Assembly (NCBI GenBank): GCA_964414415.1
Contig: CAYPWJ010000013.1
Coordinates: 1 to 38,389, forward strand
DNA from: CAZESS01 sp964414415
Lineage (GTDB): Archaea > Thermoplasmatota > E2 > UBA202 > DSCA01
DNA length: 38,389 nucleotides
Direction: 5' to 3'
Shown: positions 29,636 through 38,389 of the stretch, one piece after another
Position numbering within the stretch: position 1 is the first letter of the stretch
Layout: each line of letters begins with the position of its first letter
Notes under the pieces: generated by a model
What the model was told of the DNA's origin: nothing
Database searches by the model: none
Seen by the model: the letters and a program-made list of their open reading frames with translations, nothing else
Made by a program: the position numbers and the translations under genes

Positions 29636-31084
29636 GTCTTTCTCGTCGATGCGCCGATATCTGCCGTTGCGGTGCAGCGCCTGGATGCCGTTGGCGAGGC
29701 GTTCCGGCGTCCCGTAGACCGGGATGCCCATTTCCTTGAGGGCGTCTTCCAGCAGGCTTATCCTGGAGACCTGCCGGTAGTATTCGCTGGGGCCTTGCTC
29801 TGTCTTGCCTTCGATTTCGACGCCCAGTGAGACGAGGAACGGCTTGTCGTAGCGTTCGGCGAAGCGCTGGAAGACCAGGGCGAGCTGGCCGCCGTCGATT
29901 GACGCTGGATGGAGGGTGCCGATGGCGATGACGCCGTCGATTGTTTCCTCGTCGGCGAGGATGTCCAGCACGTTGCGGTAGTCGTCGGCGTCTGCGTCGC
30001 CGCCGAGGTCGACCGGATTCCCGGTGGCTGCATGTGACGGCAGCATGTCGTCGAGGCGACGTTGCAGCTCCTCGCTGAAGTCTGCGAGGTGGAGCCGATG
30101 CTGCCATGGCTCCGGGAGCAGTGTGTCGAATTCGTTTGCCTCGCTGCTCAGCAGGTCGGTCTCCATGACGGCCATGCCGCCGCAGTTGGTGACCACCGCT
30201 ATGCGGCCGCTGCGGAGCGGCGGGCAGCGTGAGAGCGCCGTGGCGGCGTCGATGGTCTCCGCCAGCGTCCCGGTCTGGACGACGTGGGTCTGCCGGAGGA
30301 CGCCGCGGTAGACGGCCTCGGAGCCCGCCATCGAGCCTGTATGTGACGAGGCGGCCTGTTTGCCCTGGCTGGAGCGGCCGGCCTTGAGCATGACGACGGG
30401 CTTCCGGGCGCTGATGCCGGGCATCGCGTCGAGGAACGCCCGGCCGTCCTTGAGTGCCTCGATGTAGCTGGCGATGACCGCCGTGTCGTCATCCTCGGCC
30501 AGTGCCTCCATGATTTCGAGTTCGCTGATGTCGGCCTGGTTGCCGTAGCTGATGTATTTGGAGACGTGGCCGAGTTCGTTCATTATCATGAAGCCGACGC
30601 CGCCGCTCTGCGTGACGATTGACACGGGGCCTGGCGGCGGCCGCGCTGATTTTTCTTCGGGGATGAACAGGGTGTCGAGGCCGGTGTGGGCGTTGTAGAC
30701 GCCGAGGCAGTTGGGGCCCAGGATGCGTGTCCCGGTGCCCTCGACGATGTCGAGGAGCTCCTGCTCCGCCGCCGCGTTGCCTGCTTCTCCGTAGCCGGAG
30801 GTCACGATGACGACGACGTCGACGCCTGCGTCGCGGCATTCAGTGACGGCCTGGTTGGCGATGCGCTGCGGGAGCGATATGACGGCCATGTCGACCTGGT
30901 CGATGTCTGTGACGCTGTCATGGCAGGGCATGCCCATGATCTCGTCGGCACCCGGGTTGACCGGGTGGACGTCGCCCTGGAACTTGGCGAGGTTTCGCAG
31001 GATGATGTTGCCGACCTTGCCTTCGGTGCGTGAGGCACCGACGACGGCGACGCTGTCAGGCCGGAGCAGCTTGTCCAGCTTCAT
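29630..31084 (-). CDS. acdA: ADP-forming acetyl-CoA synthetase, alpha subunit
   Basis: 484 residues from ATG 31084 (ATGA overlap with the beta gene). With the beta subunit it converts acetyl-CoA (or another acyl-CoA), ADP and phosphate to acid, CoA and ATP, a substrate-level energy step in fermenting archaea. Seen: a CoA-binding Rossmann start (LLRPDSVAVVGASRTEGKVG), ILGPNCLGVYN, TQSGGVGFMIMNEL, and SSHTGSMAGSEAVYRG with the phosphohistidine site. Upstream extension of the frame to 31669 is antisense-like noise overlapping acdB and has no start context. Confidence 0.93.
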   Translation of the reverse strand: MKLDKLLRPDSVAVVGASRTEGKVGNIILRNLAKFQGDVHPVNPGADEIMGMPCHDSVTDIDQVDMAVISLPQRIANQAVTECRDAGVDVVVIVTSGYGEAGNAAAEQELLDIVEGTGTRILGPNCLGVYNAHTGLDTLFIPEEKSARPPPGPVSIVTQSGGVGFMIMNELGHVSKYISYGNQADISELEIMEALAEDDDTAVIASYIEALKDGRAFLDAMPGISARKPVVMLKAGRSSQGKQAASSHTGSMAGSEAVYRGVLRQTHVVQTGTLAETIDAATALSRCPPLRSGRIAVVTNCGGMAVMETDLLSSEANEFDTLLPEPWQHRLHLADFSEELQRRLDDMLPSHAATGNPVDLGGDADADDYRNVLDILADEETIDGVIAIGTLHPASIDGGQLALVFQRFAERYDKPFLVSLGVEIEGKTEQGPSEYYRQVSRISLLEDALKEMGIPVYGTPERLANGIQALHRNGRYRRIDEKDF

Positions 31085-31752
31085 GGTTCCACCTCCAGGT
31101 ATGCGTCGGCCGCGATGGCGTGCTCGTCGTCGACGAGCAGCGGGTTGACGTCGCCCTCCACGATCTCGGGGTGCCGCTCGAGCAGGGTGGAAAACGCCAG
31201 GACGGCATCGGCCAGTGATGCAAGGCTGACGGGCTGTCGGCCGCGGTGGGGGCCGAGCATCGCTCGTCCCTGGAGCTCGTGGAGCATGTCGTAGACGTCG
31301 CTCCTCTGGAGCGGGACGGCGCGGAATGCCACGTCTGCATAGATCTCGGTGGAGACGCCGCCGACGCCGAGGGAGACGACGGGGCCGAAGTCGCGGTCCC
31401 GTGTCGTGCCGAGGATGAGCTCGCGGCTGTTCGGCGTGGCGGCGTCCTCGCTGACAAGGATGCCCTGTATCGATGCCTCGGGGAACGACCGGCGGGCGCG
31501 CTGTCTGATGTCGCGGGCTGCAGCGGCGGCTTCCGCCTTCGAGGCTGCCTGGGTCACGAGGCCGGCGTCGCTCTTGTGGATGATGTCCCGTGAGCAGATT
31601 TTGACGTATGCCGGGTAGGATATATCGTCGGGTGTCTCGTCGTCGGTGAGCAATGCCTCGCGTGGGCATGGTATCCCTCCGTTGCGCAGCAGCTGCTTTG
31701 CCTCGTGTTCGTTCAGTCGGCCGGCTTCCATGTCATGGACCTCGTGATGCAT
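31081..31752 (-). CDS. acdB: ADP-forming acetyl-CoA synthetase, beta subunit
   Basis: 223 residues, the size of separate archaeal beta subunits. ATP-grasp domain that passes phosphate between the alpha His and ADP. Seen: LNEHEAKQLLRNGGIPCPRE, YVKICSRDIIHKSDAGLV, ELILGTTRDRDFGPVVSLGVGG and EGDVNPLLVDDEH. Leaderless start at ATG 31752; a TATA box lies at 31774-31781. It comes directly after the RHH-PAS-PAS regulator gene on the same strand, 49 nt apart, so the regulator may control it. Confidence 0.92.
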   Translation of the reverse strand: MHHEVHDMEAGRLNEHEAKQLLRNGGIPCPREALLTDDETPDDISYPAYVKICSRDIIHKSDAGLVTQAASKAEAAAAARDIRQRARRSFPEASIQGILVSEDAATPNSRELILGTTRDRDFGPVVSLGVGGVSTEIYADVAFRAVPLQRSDVYDMLHELQGRAMLGPHRGRQPVSLASLADAVLAFSTLLERHPEIVEGDVNPLLVDDEHAIAADAYLEVEP

Positions 31753-31773
31753 AATGCTGCATGCCGGACAGCA

Positions 31774-31781
31774 TATCTAAA
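31774..31781 (-). promoter_or_regulatory. TATA box of acdBA
   Basis: TTTAGATA on the minus strand, about 26 nt before ATG 31752. A single GGTTACCGG element lies a few bases upstream, similar to the repeats at 26469-26529, but one copy could be chance. Confidence 0.5.
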
Positions 31782-31801
31782 GATTTGGTTACCGGAGGAG
31801 G

Positions 31802-32734
31802 TCAGTCCTCCAGGGCTCTGACGACGGACAGCAGCGCGGGTTCTCCGTCGTATTCGATGACGCGGGTGGCGGCCTCTGCATGCCGGTGTTCGCCGTCCTT
31901 GCATTTGATTTCGTAGGTGGTAACAGATGAGATGTCTTCGCCGGCGGTGCTCTGCTCGTACTGCTGCTGTGCCTTTTCCATGCTCTCCTCGGTGAAAAGC
32001 GTGGAGAGCTGCATGCCGACGAGTTCCTCGGTGGTGTAGCCGGATATCGTGGGGTGGCCGGCAGCGTATTTTATCTTGCCGTTCTGGACGACGGTGATGG
32101 TGTCGTACATCTCGCTGAGTAGCGTCCTGAACAGCTTGTTTTCCCGCTGCACCCGCCGCTCGATTTTTTTCCGGGCGGTGATGTCGGTGCCGACCATGAC
32201 GTAGCGTTGTATCTCGCCGTTGTCGGTGATGGTGCCGACGGTCATCATGAAGTCGAAGGATTTGTCGTCGCGGCGTTGCAGCTGGATCTCCTGGCTGTGG
32301 GTGCTTCCGTCGGCTGCGCGGCGCATGAGGTCGTTGAGCTGGGCGGTGCTGGTGAACACCGTGGCGATGTCGCTGCCGAGGAGCTGTTCCTTTTTTGTGT
32401 AGCCGAGCGCGTCGACGAAGGATGCGTTGCAGTTCTGGATGGTGCCGTCGGGGGCGACCAGGCAGGCCGGGGTCCGGCTCTGCTCGAACGCGTCGCGGTA
32501 TTCGCCGCCCCGTGTCCTGGCGAGAAATGACACCTGTTTGAACAGGTCGTCGAGGTTCAGCTGCTCGATGAAGGCGCCGCGGCGTTCACGGCGGATGCCC
32601 GCCATGTGCAGCCGGATGGCTTCCTTGCAGAACTCGGCGATGCTTGAGTAGCCGAGGCGGGGGTTTCCCTTGACGCTGTGGCGGAGTTTGTCGTGGAGCG
32701 GCTGCGGCACAGAGATGGTGCTGTACTCTGACAT
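31802..32734 (-). CDS. Ribbon-helix-helix regulator with two PAS domains
   Basis: 310 residues from ATG 32734. Residues 1-47 are a ribbon-helix-helix DNA-binding domain (EYSTISVPQPLHDKLRHSV, GYSSIAEFCKEAIRLHM). Two PAS domains follow (about 82-195 with ACLVAPDGTIQNCNASFVDALGYT and VMVGTDITARKKIE; about 205-310 with TVVQNGKIKYAAGHPTISGY). No histidine kinase or receiver is present, so this would be a one-component sensor in which ligand or redox sensing acts directly on DNA binding. A PAC-like KKIERRVQREN coil links the two PAS domains. ATG 32737, one codon upstream, is an equal start choice. Predicted to regulate itself or the adjacent acdBA; this is inference. Confidence 0.85.
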   Translation of the reverse strand: MSEYSTISVPQPLHDKLRHSVKGNPRLGYSSIAEFCKEAIRLHMAGIRRERRGAFIEQLNLDDLFKQVSFLARTRGGEYRDAFEQSRTPACLVAPDGTIQNCNASFVDALGYTKKEQLLGSDIATVFTSTAQLNDLMRRAADGSTHSQEIQLQRRDDKSFDFMMTVGTITDNGEIQRYVMVGTDITARKKIERRVQRENKLFRTLLSEMYDTITVVQNGKIKYAAGHPTISGYTTEELVGMQLSTLFTEESMEKAQQQYEQSTAGEDISSVTTYEIKCKDGEHRHAEAATRVIEYDGEPALLSVVRALED

Positions 32735-32755
32735 CATGTACATATACGAAATGGA

Positions 32756-32812
32756 TATATAAATTATGCATTCACCTGGCGGACGGCGGCGGTCATCCTC
32801 AACATTTAATAA
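32756..32812. promoter_or_regulatory. Divergent promoters: RHH-PAS gene and isoprenoid operon
   Basis: The minus strand has TTTATATA (32756-32763), about 26 nt before ATG 32734. The plus strand has TTTAATAA (32805-32812), about 26 nt before ATG 32834. A perfect 8-bp palindrome ATGTACAT (32736-32743) covers the regulator's start and could be its own operator. Confidence 0.5.
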
Positions 32813-32833
32813 ACGAGTGCGGATATACCCGTG

Positions 32834-34012
32834 ATGCATCTGACAACCGAGCAGGAGCGCATGCTGGACGGCGAGCAGGGCGAGGTGACCGCCCGGCTCA
32901 TGCGGCTGCTCGTCCGGCTGGGCGACGTCTACGGCGCCGACCGGATGATTCCCGTCGAGTCGGTCCAGGTCTCCGGCGTTTCATATAAATCAATCGGCGA
33001 CCCGGGCCTGGCGTTTCTGCAGGACTTCGCAGAGAAGGGAGCAACGGTCAGGACGCTGACGTTTCTCAACCCCGCCGGGATGGACCTGGAGAACTGGGAA
33101 GAACTGGGCATCCCCCGGGCGTTTGCAGAGAAACAGCAGGCCATCATCGACGCCTTCCGGGAGATGGGCATCGTCGTCACCGCAACATGCACGCCGTATC
33201 TGGCCGGCAACCTGCCGCGCTTCCGTGAACATGTCGCCTGGGCTGAATCGTCGGCGGTGTCCTTCGCCAACAGCGTCATCGGCGCGCGGACCAACCGGGA
33301 GGGCGGCCCGTCGGCGCTCGCCGCGGCCATCACCGGTTTAACGCCGAACTACGGGCTGCATCTCGACGAGGCGAGGCAGCCTGACTACCTCGTCGAGGTC
33401 GACGCGGAGCTGGAGTACACGGCAGACTATGGAGCGCTCGGCCACCATGTCGGCGAGATCGTGCAGAACAAGATACCCTACTTCCGTGGCATCCGCCGGG
33501 CGAACACGGACAACCTGAAGGGGCTCGGCGCGGCGATGGCGGCCGCCGGCGCCGTCGCGCTCTACCACGTGGAGGGCATGACGCCCGAGGCGGACGACGC
33601 CGAGACAGCCGGTCTGGAGACCATCCACGTCGGCGAGGAGGAGCTGACGGAGAGCTACCAGGCGCTGAACACGGGCGACAAGCCGGACGTGGTCATCGCC
33701 GGCTGCCCGCATGCGTCGCTCCGCGAGGTCATCGAGATAGCCCGGCTGCTTGAGGGCAAGACGCTGCAGCGTGAGCTCTGGATATGCACCTCGCGGGCGA
33801 CGAAGGAGGTCGCGGAGCGGATGGGCCTCGGCGACGTCGTCGAGCAGGCGGGCGGGCACATCGTCGCAGATACCTGCATGGTGGTGTCGCCCATCGAGGA
33901 CATGTTTGAGACGACGGCGGTCAACTCCGGCAAGGCCGCCACCTATCTGCCGAGCTTCTGCCAGCAAAACGTCGTGTTCAACAACATCAGAGCACTCGTG
34001 GAGGAAGCATGA
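32834..34012 (+). CDS. Phosphomevalonate dehydratase large subunit (aconitase X type)
   Basis: 392 residues from ATG 32834. AcnX-family enzyme that dehydrates mevalonate 5-phosphate to trans-anhydromevalonate 5-phosphate in the archaeal mevalonate pathway. Seen: LTTEQERMLDGEQGEVTARL, VQVSGVSYKSIGDPGLAFL, TCTPYLAGNLPRF, WAESSAVSFANSVIGARTNR and a C-terminal DTCMVVSPI region with cysteines expected to hold the iron-sulfur cluster. First of five genes with ATGA or 8-13-nt overlaps. The ATG follows a GTG; the TATA box fits the ATG. Confidence 0.92.
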   Translation: MHLTTEQERMLDGEQGEVTARLMRLLVRLGDVYGADRMIPVESVQVSGVSYKSIGDPGLAFLQDFAEKGATVRTLTFLNPAGMDLENWEELGIPRAFAEKQQAIIDAFREMGIVVTATCTPYLAGNLPRFREHVAWAESSAVSFANSVIGARTNREGGPSALAAAITGLTPNYGLHLDEARQPDYLVEVDAELEYTADYGALGHHVGEIVQNKIPYFRGIRRANTDNLKGLGAAMAAAGAVALYHVEGMTPEADDAETAGLETIHVGEEELTESYQALNTGDKPDVVIAGCPHASLREVIEIARLLEGKTLQRELWICTSRATKEVAERMGLGDVVEQAGGHIVADTCMVVSPIEDMFETTAVNSGKAATYLPSFCQQNVVFNNIRALVEEA

Positions 34013-34398
34013 ACGCGAGAGCCATCAACCCCGGCAGCGCGACAGGCGAGGCGCTGGTCTCCCGCGAGCCCATCGGGTTCTACGGCGGCGTCGACCCGGA
34101 GACAGGCGTGGTGATAGAGAAAGGCCACGAGCTTGAGGGTGAATGCGTCACCGGCAAAGTGCTGGTGTTTCCCTGCGGCAAGGGCTCCACCGTCGGCTCC
34201 TACGTCATCTACGGGCTCCAGAAAAACAACGTCGGCCCGGCGGCCATCGTCAACGAGGAGACCGAGACCATCGTCGCGACGGGCGCCATCCTGGCCGGTA
34301 TCCCCTGCGTCGACCACGTCGACATCGACGGCATCGAGAGCGGCGACCGGCTGCAGATAGACGCCGGGGAACGCGACGCCGTGGTGGAGCAGGCATGA
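34009..34398 (+). CDS. Phosphomevalonate dehydratase small subunit
   Basis: 129 residues, ATGA overlap with the large subunit. Swivelling domain of aconitase X: CVTGKVLVFPCGKGSTVGSY and AAIVNEETETIVATGAILAG, with GIPCVDHVD near the end. It completes the active site of the dehydratase. Confidence 0.92.
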   Translation: MNARAINPGSATGEALVSREPIGFYGGVDPETGVVIEKGHELEGECVTGKVLVFPCGKGSTVGSYVIYGLQKNNVGPAAIVNEETETIVATGAILAGIPCVDHVDIDGIESGDRLQIDAGERDAVVEQA

Positions 34399-35132
34399 TA
34401 GCCGTCAAGCTCGGTGGCTCCGTCGTCACTGACAAGCGCCGCGAGTGCTGCTACCGGGAGGCAGCGGCGGCGCGGCTGGCCCACGAACTGAGCGGCGTCG
34501 ACGAGCGCATCCTCGTGGTGCACGGCGCCGGCTCGTTCGGCCACCCGCAGGCGGAGCGCTACCAGCTCCAGCAGGGCGGCGGCCCGAACGTGCAGGAGGG
34601 CGTCGCGGTGACCCACGCCGCCGTCAGGGATCTCAACCTTCGGCTGCTCACGGCGATGCACGGTGCGGGTGTAGCGGCGGTGTCGCTGCCGCCGTTTCCC
34701 TCGCTCGACGACGGCCTCGCCGGCAAGGCACGGCGGATACTGGCTGCGGGGCTGACCCCGGTGACCTTCGGCGACGTGCTCGTGCATCCCGCGGTTGCGA
34801 TCGTCTCCGGCGACCGGCTCATGCAGCGATTGAGCGTGGCGCTGGACGCACGCCTGGCCATCTTTGTCACCAACGTGGACGGCATCTACCGGGATCCCGG
34901 GCGGCCGGAGACGCTCATCGAGCGGTGTACTCCCGACGAGCTCACGGCAGCGCTGTTCGACGGCGTTGCAGGCGCCGACGTCACCGCGGGGATGGCCGGC
35001 AAGGTGAAAGCTATAAAGGAGATGGCGTATTCCGGTATCGACGTAGCCGTCGTCAATGGAAACGAGTCCGGCAGGCTGCAACAGGCGGTGCACGGCGACG
35101 TCCACGGGACCAGGGTGAGCATCCATGAATAA
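34395..35132 (+). CDS. ipk: Isopentenyl phosphate kinase
   Basis: 245 residues, ATGA overlap with the dehydratase small subunit. Amino acid kinase fold that phosphorylates isopentenyl phosphate to isopentenyl diphosphate. Seen: VKLGGSVVTDK (glycine-rich loop and Lys), VVHGAGSFGHPQAE with the catalytic His that marks this family, PVTFGDVLV, and IFVTNVDGIYRDPG. The enzyme that makes isopentenyl phosphate, a UbiD-like decarboxylase, is not in the window. Confidence 0.94.
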   Translation: MIAVKLGGSVVTDKRRECCYREAAAARLAHELSGVDERILVVHGAGSFGHPQAERYQLQQGGGPNVQEGVAVTHAAVRDLNLRLLTAMHGAGVAAVSLPPFPSLDDGLAGKARRILAAGLTPVTFGDVLVHPAVAIVSGDRLMQRLSVALDARLAIFVTNVDGIYRDPGRPETLIERCTPDELTAALFDGVAGADVTAGMAGKVKAIKEMAYSGIDVAVVNGNESGRLQQAVHGDVHGTRVSIHE

Positions 35133-36132
35133 ACGGAAGCAGGATCACATCGACATCTCGAAGCGTGAGGACGTGGCATCGAGCTACAACTACTGGGACG
35201 ACGTCCACTTCGTCCACGACGCGCTGCCCGAGGTCGACATGGACGACGTCGACCTGACGTGGCGGGCGTTCGGCGCCGAGATGCACGCGCCTCTCGTCAT
35301 CGCCGGGATGACCGGCGGCTGCCCGGACGCCACGGAGCTGAACCGGCGGCTTGCGGCGGTGGCGGAGCGGCACCGTATCGGCATGGGCGTCGGCTCGCAG
35401 CGCGTCGCTCTGGAGGACGAGGCGGCGGTGGAGAGCTACGAGGTCGTCACCGGCTTCGACGTGCCGCTCGTGTTCGCCAACGTCGGGGCGCCGCAGCTCC
35501 TTGAATGGAGCGATCCGGCGGAGCAGGCCGGCAGAGCGATCGACATGGTGGAGGCGGACGTCCTGGCGGTGCACCTCAACTTTTTGCAGGAATGCATCCA
35601 GGTGGAGGGCGACCGCCGTGCCAGGGGCGTCCTCGACGAGCTGCAGACGCTGGCAGCCTCGCTGTCGACGCCGGTCGTGGTGAAGGAGACCGGAGCCGGG
35701 ATCTCCCGTGACGCTGCGACGCGGCTCTGCGAGACCGACGTGGCGGGCATCGACGTCGGCGGGATGAGCGGCACCTCGTTCGCGGCGATCGAGGCGCACC
35801 GGGCCAGGGAGCGCGGGGACCATGTGCAGGAACAGCTCGGGCATCTGTTCCGTGACTGGGGGATCCCGACGCCGCTGTCGGTGCTCGAAACAGCTGACGT
35901 GTGCCGCGACACAGGCATGGTGGTCATCGCGACGGGCGGCGTCCGCACCGGGCTCGACGTCGCGCGGGCCATCGCCCTGGGCGCCGACGCGGCCGGCATG
36001 GCCGCAGCGTTTCTCGACGACGACCCAGACGAGGTGTTCGAGACGGCAACCCGGGCCCTCAAGACAGCCATGTTTCTCACCGGATGCCGCACGCTGGACG
36101 AGCTCCGCGAGGTGGACGTATGGATGAGGTAA
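35125..36132 (+). CDS. fni: Type 2 isopentenyl-diphosphate isomerase
   Basis: 335 residues, starting 8 nt before the IPK stop. FMN- and NADPH-dependent TIM-barrel enzyme that interconverts IPP and DMAPP. Seen: RKQDHIDISKREDV, PLVIAGMTGG, GMGVGSQRVALED, HLNFLQECIQVEGDRR (the conserved HLN/QE cluster with the catalytic Gln), VVVKETGAGIS and GIDVGGMSGTSFA, VIATGGVRTGLDVA. Full length. Confidence 0.96.
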   Translation: MNKRKQDHIDISKREDVASSYNYWDDVHFVHDALPEVDMDDVDLTWRAFGAEMHAPLVIAGMTGGCPDATELNRRLAAVAERHRIGMGVGSQRVALEDEAAVESYEVVTGFDVPLVFANVGAPQLLEWSDPAEQAGRAIDMVEADVLAVHLNFLQECIQVEGDRRARGVLDELQTLAASLSTPVVVKETGAGISRDAATRLCETDVAGIDVGGMSGTSFAAIEAHRARERGDHVQEQLGHLFRDWGIPTPLSVLETADVCRDTGMVVIATGGVRTGLDVARAIALGADAAGMAAAFLDDDPDEVFETATRALKTAMFLTGCRTLDELREVDVWMR

Positions 36133-37091
36133 CCGAGGCGCTGGCGCCGTGGCGCGAGAAAATCGACGCTGCGATGACCGCTGTCCTTGGAGGCGAGGAG
36201 CCGGCAGCGCTCTACAGGGCGGTCCGGCATCTGCCGCAGGCTGGCGGTAAACGACTGCGGCCGGTCATCGCCATGCTGTCATGCGAGGCGGTCGGGGGCG
36301 ACCCCGATGAGGCGGTGCCCTATGGCGCTGCCCTGGAGCTCCTGCACACGTTTACCCTGGTGCACGACGACATCATGGACGACGACGACACGCGGCGTGG
36401 CAGGCCGGCTGTCCATCGGCAGTTCGGCGAGGCGACGGCTATCCTGGCGGGCGACACCCTGTTCGCGATGGCGTTCGAGATCGCGACTGCGGAGCGGCTG
36501 CCCGCCGCGGTGGAACGACGGCTGGCGCACAACATCGCGGTGATGGCCCGGGAGATATGCGAGGGGCAGCAGCTCGACATGAGCTTCGAGGAACGCAGCA
36601 CGGTGACCGAGGGGGAGTTCCTCGCGATGATCGAACGGAAGACAGCGCGGCTGTTCGAGCACGCGGCGCTGGGCGGCGCCATCATTGGGGGTGGCAGCGA
36701 GGAAGAACAAGAGGCGCTCCGTGGCTACGGCCACGCGCTGGGCATGGCTTTCCAGCTGTGGGACGACTGCCTGGACGTCGTCGGCACGGACATCGGCAAG
36801 CCCGTCGGCAGCGACATCCGCGAGGGCAAGAAGACGTTGATGTACATCCACGCCAGGCAGCACGCCGACGGCGACGCGTGGCTGCAGGGATACGGCGACC
36901 CGCAGGCTACAAAGGAGGACATCGACGGCATCGTCGAGGTGTTCGAAGAGTGTGGCGCCGTCGAGGCTGCAACGGACACGGCAACGGGCTACGCGGATGA
37001 GGCGGCGCGCTGCCTCGACGTGCTGCCTGAAAGCGACGCGCGGCAGTGGCTGGCGGAGCTGTCGTCCTTCGCGGTTTCGAGGGGCACATAG
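36120..37091 (+). CDS. idsA: Short-chain polyprenyl (geranylgeranyl) diphosphate synthase
   Basis: 323 residues from ATG 36120, overlapping fni by 13 nt. It chains IPP onto DMAPP to make C15/C20 precursors of archaeal lipids. Seen: GGKRLRPVIAMLSCEA, the first aspartate-rich motif LVHDDIMDDDDTRRGRPA and the second LWDDCLDVVGTDIGKP. The residue class five positions before the first motif (HTFTLVHDD, with Thr/Phe) suits C15-C20 products but does not fix chain length. Confidence 0.93.
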   Translation: MDEVTEALAPWREKIDAAMTAVLGGEEPAALYRAVRHLPQAGGKRLRPVIAMLSCEAVGGDPDEAVPYGAALELLHTFTLVHDDIMDDDDTRRGRPAVHRQFGEATAILAGDTLFAMAFEIATAERLPAAVERRLAHNIAVMAREICEGQQLDMSFEERSTVTEGEFLAMIERKTARLFEHAALGGAIIGGGSEEEQEALRGYGHALGMAFQLWDDCLDVVGTDIGKPVGSDIREGKKTLMYIHARQHADGDAWLQGYGDPQATKEDIDGIVEVFEECGAVEAATDTATGYADEAARCLDVLPESDARQWLAELSSFAVSRGT

Positions 37092-37103
37092 GCTGCGTAA
37101 TGG

Positions 37104-37111
37104 TTTTATGC
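37104..37111 (+). promoter_or_regulatory. TATA box of the Ig-like protein gene
   Basis: TTTTATGC, about 25 nt before ATG 37132. It places the start at 37132 rather than at the in-frame ATG 37108, which is inside the box. Confidence 0.5.
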
Positions 37112-37131
37112 CAGCAGCCGGTATAGTCCTC

Positions 37132-37542
37132 ATGAGACAGCAGCTGGTGGCGGCGGTGCTGCTCTGCATGCTGCTTGTACCGGCCGCCGTTGGTATAGAG
37201 AGCGGGGGTGACAGCTCCGTTGCCATCACCCGGCCGCGGAACGGCGTCTACCTGTTCGACCTTCGTGTGCTGCCCCTGGCCGGGCAGATAGTGGTGGGGC
37301 CGGTAACAGTCGAGGTGACAGCCTCACAGGATATAGACCGCGTGAGCTTTGTGGTGCCGCCGAAGGTGGGCTGCCGCCCCCGGGAGGTCGGCAGCGACGA
37401 CGATGCACCATTTGGCTTCGTCTGGCGGGGGAGCAGCGACGCGATACAGGACACCGGCCTGGCGACGCTCATCGCCCAGGGCTACAACGGCACAGACAGG
37501 GTGGCGGAGGACACCATCATGCTGCTCCGGTTCGCCTCGTAG
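37132..37542 (+). CDS. Small secreted Ig-like protein
   Basis: 136 residues. Signal peptide at 1-21 (RQQLVAAVLLCMLLVPAAVG). The rest is one beta-sandwich of the bacterial Ig type: ITRPRNGVYLFDLRVLPLAG, a VVGPVTVEVTASQDIDRVSF pair of strands and a final LATLIAQGYNGTDRVAEDT strand. Such domains are common in archaeal surface proteins. It has no anchor or other domain. Function unknown. Confidence 0.72.
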   Translation: MRQQLVAAVLLCMLLVPAAVGIESGGDSSVAITRPRNGVYLFDLRVLPLAGQIVVGPVTVEVTASQDIDRVSFVVPPKVGCRPREVGSDDDAPFGFVWRGSSDAIQDTGLATLIAQGYNGTDRVAEDTIMLLRFAS

Positions 37543-37552
37543 CGGAAGCAAA

Positions 37553-37560
37553 GCTTAAAA
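37553..37560 (+). promoter_or_regulatory. TATA box of gltX
   Basis: GCTTAAAA, about 27 nt before ATG 37584; a leaderless transcript is predicted. Confidence 0.5.
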
Positions 37561-37583
37561 GAGCAGCTGGTCATACGAACAAG

Positions 37584-38389
<806 letters not shown>

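Noticed and set aside
31085..31669. N-terminal extension of acdA across acdB
   Set aside because: Arg/Pro-rich low-complexity sequence overlapping the real acdB frame; the ATGA-coupled start at 31084 matches the family.
32738..32839. 35-residue N-terminal extension of the RHH-PAS protein
   Set aside because: It would include the TATA box at 32756-32763 in coding sequence, and the RHH domain starts at ATG 32734.

Overview
The window is a piece of a high-GC archaeal chromosome. The archaeal assignment rests on the gene content: an A/V-type ATPase operon in the order H-I-K-E-C-F-A-B-D, Alba, UPF0058 and UPF0147 proteins, Taw3, archaeal-type AspRS and GluRS, a ThiD-ThiN fusion, ADP-forming acetyl-CoA synthetase, and the archaeal branch of the mevalonate pathway. 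Promoters agree with this: nearly every transcription unit has a TATA box centred about 24-28 nt before the start codon, so most mRNAs should be leaderless. A few units (Alba, UPF0147, a 65-residue protein) have short leaders with an AGGTGAT-type Shine-Dalgarno. A euryarchaeal lineage is likely; I cannot name the order from this window. Packing is dense: no gene-free gap exceeds about 130 bp and four of five convergent pairs overlap.

Layout. 1-8 kb: a Cas4-like nuclease carrying four transmembrane segments, class II ribonucleotide reductase, pyrBI with a palindromic operator, Taw3, Alba, a stand-alone ATP-cone protein, ThiD-ThiN and a nitroreductase. 8-15.5 kb: HypF, an orphan citrate lyase alpha subunit, AspRS, a PfkB kinase preceded by a short coupled ORF, and small archaeal proteins. 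15.4-24.1 kb: the ATPase operon on the minus strand, ending in a 51-residue membrane ORF. The rotor subunit K is a duplicated four-helix protein with one carboxylate and residues matching the Na+ site of Enterococcus hirae NtpK.

24.2-28.1 kb: two secreted-peptidase candidates (a metzincin-like protein with Ca-binding repeats, and a caspase-like clan CD protein with a PKD-like domain) on either side of a cysteine-rich 4Fe-4S protein. The 4Fe-4S and clan CD genes diverge from a promoter region with three related GTTACCG elements. 28.1-32.7 kb, minus strand: a ribbon-helix-helix/PAS/PAS regulator, acetyl-CoA synthetase beta and alpha, an AMMECR1 protein and a PflX-like radical SAM enzyme. 32.8-37.1 kb, plus strand: five overlapping genes for phosphomevalonate dehydratase (large and small), isopentenyl phosphate kinase, type 2 IPP isomerase and a prenyl diphosphate synthase, which together cover most of the route from mevalonate 5-phosphate to geranylgeranyl diphosphate. 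The window closes with a small secreted Ig-like protein and the 5' part of gltX.

Best candidates for something new: the membrane-bound Cas4-like protein, the clan CD peptidase with its AT-richer core and promoter repeats, the RHH-PAS-PAS regulator upstream of the acetyl-CoA synthetase operon, and two small genes easily missed by annotation (14236-14355 and 15371-15526).
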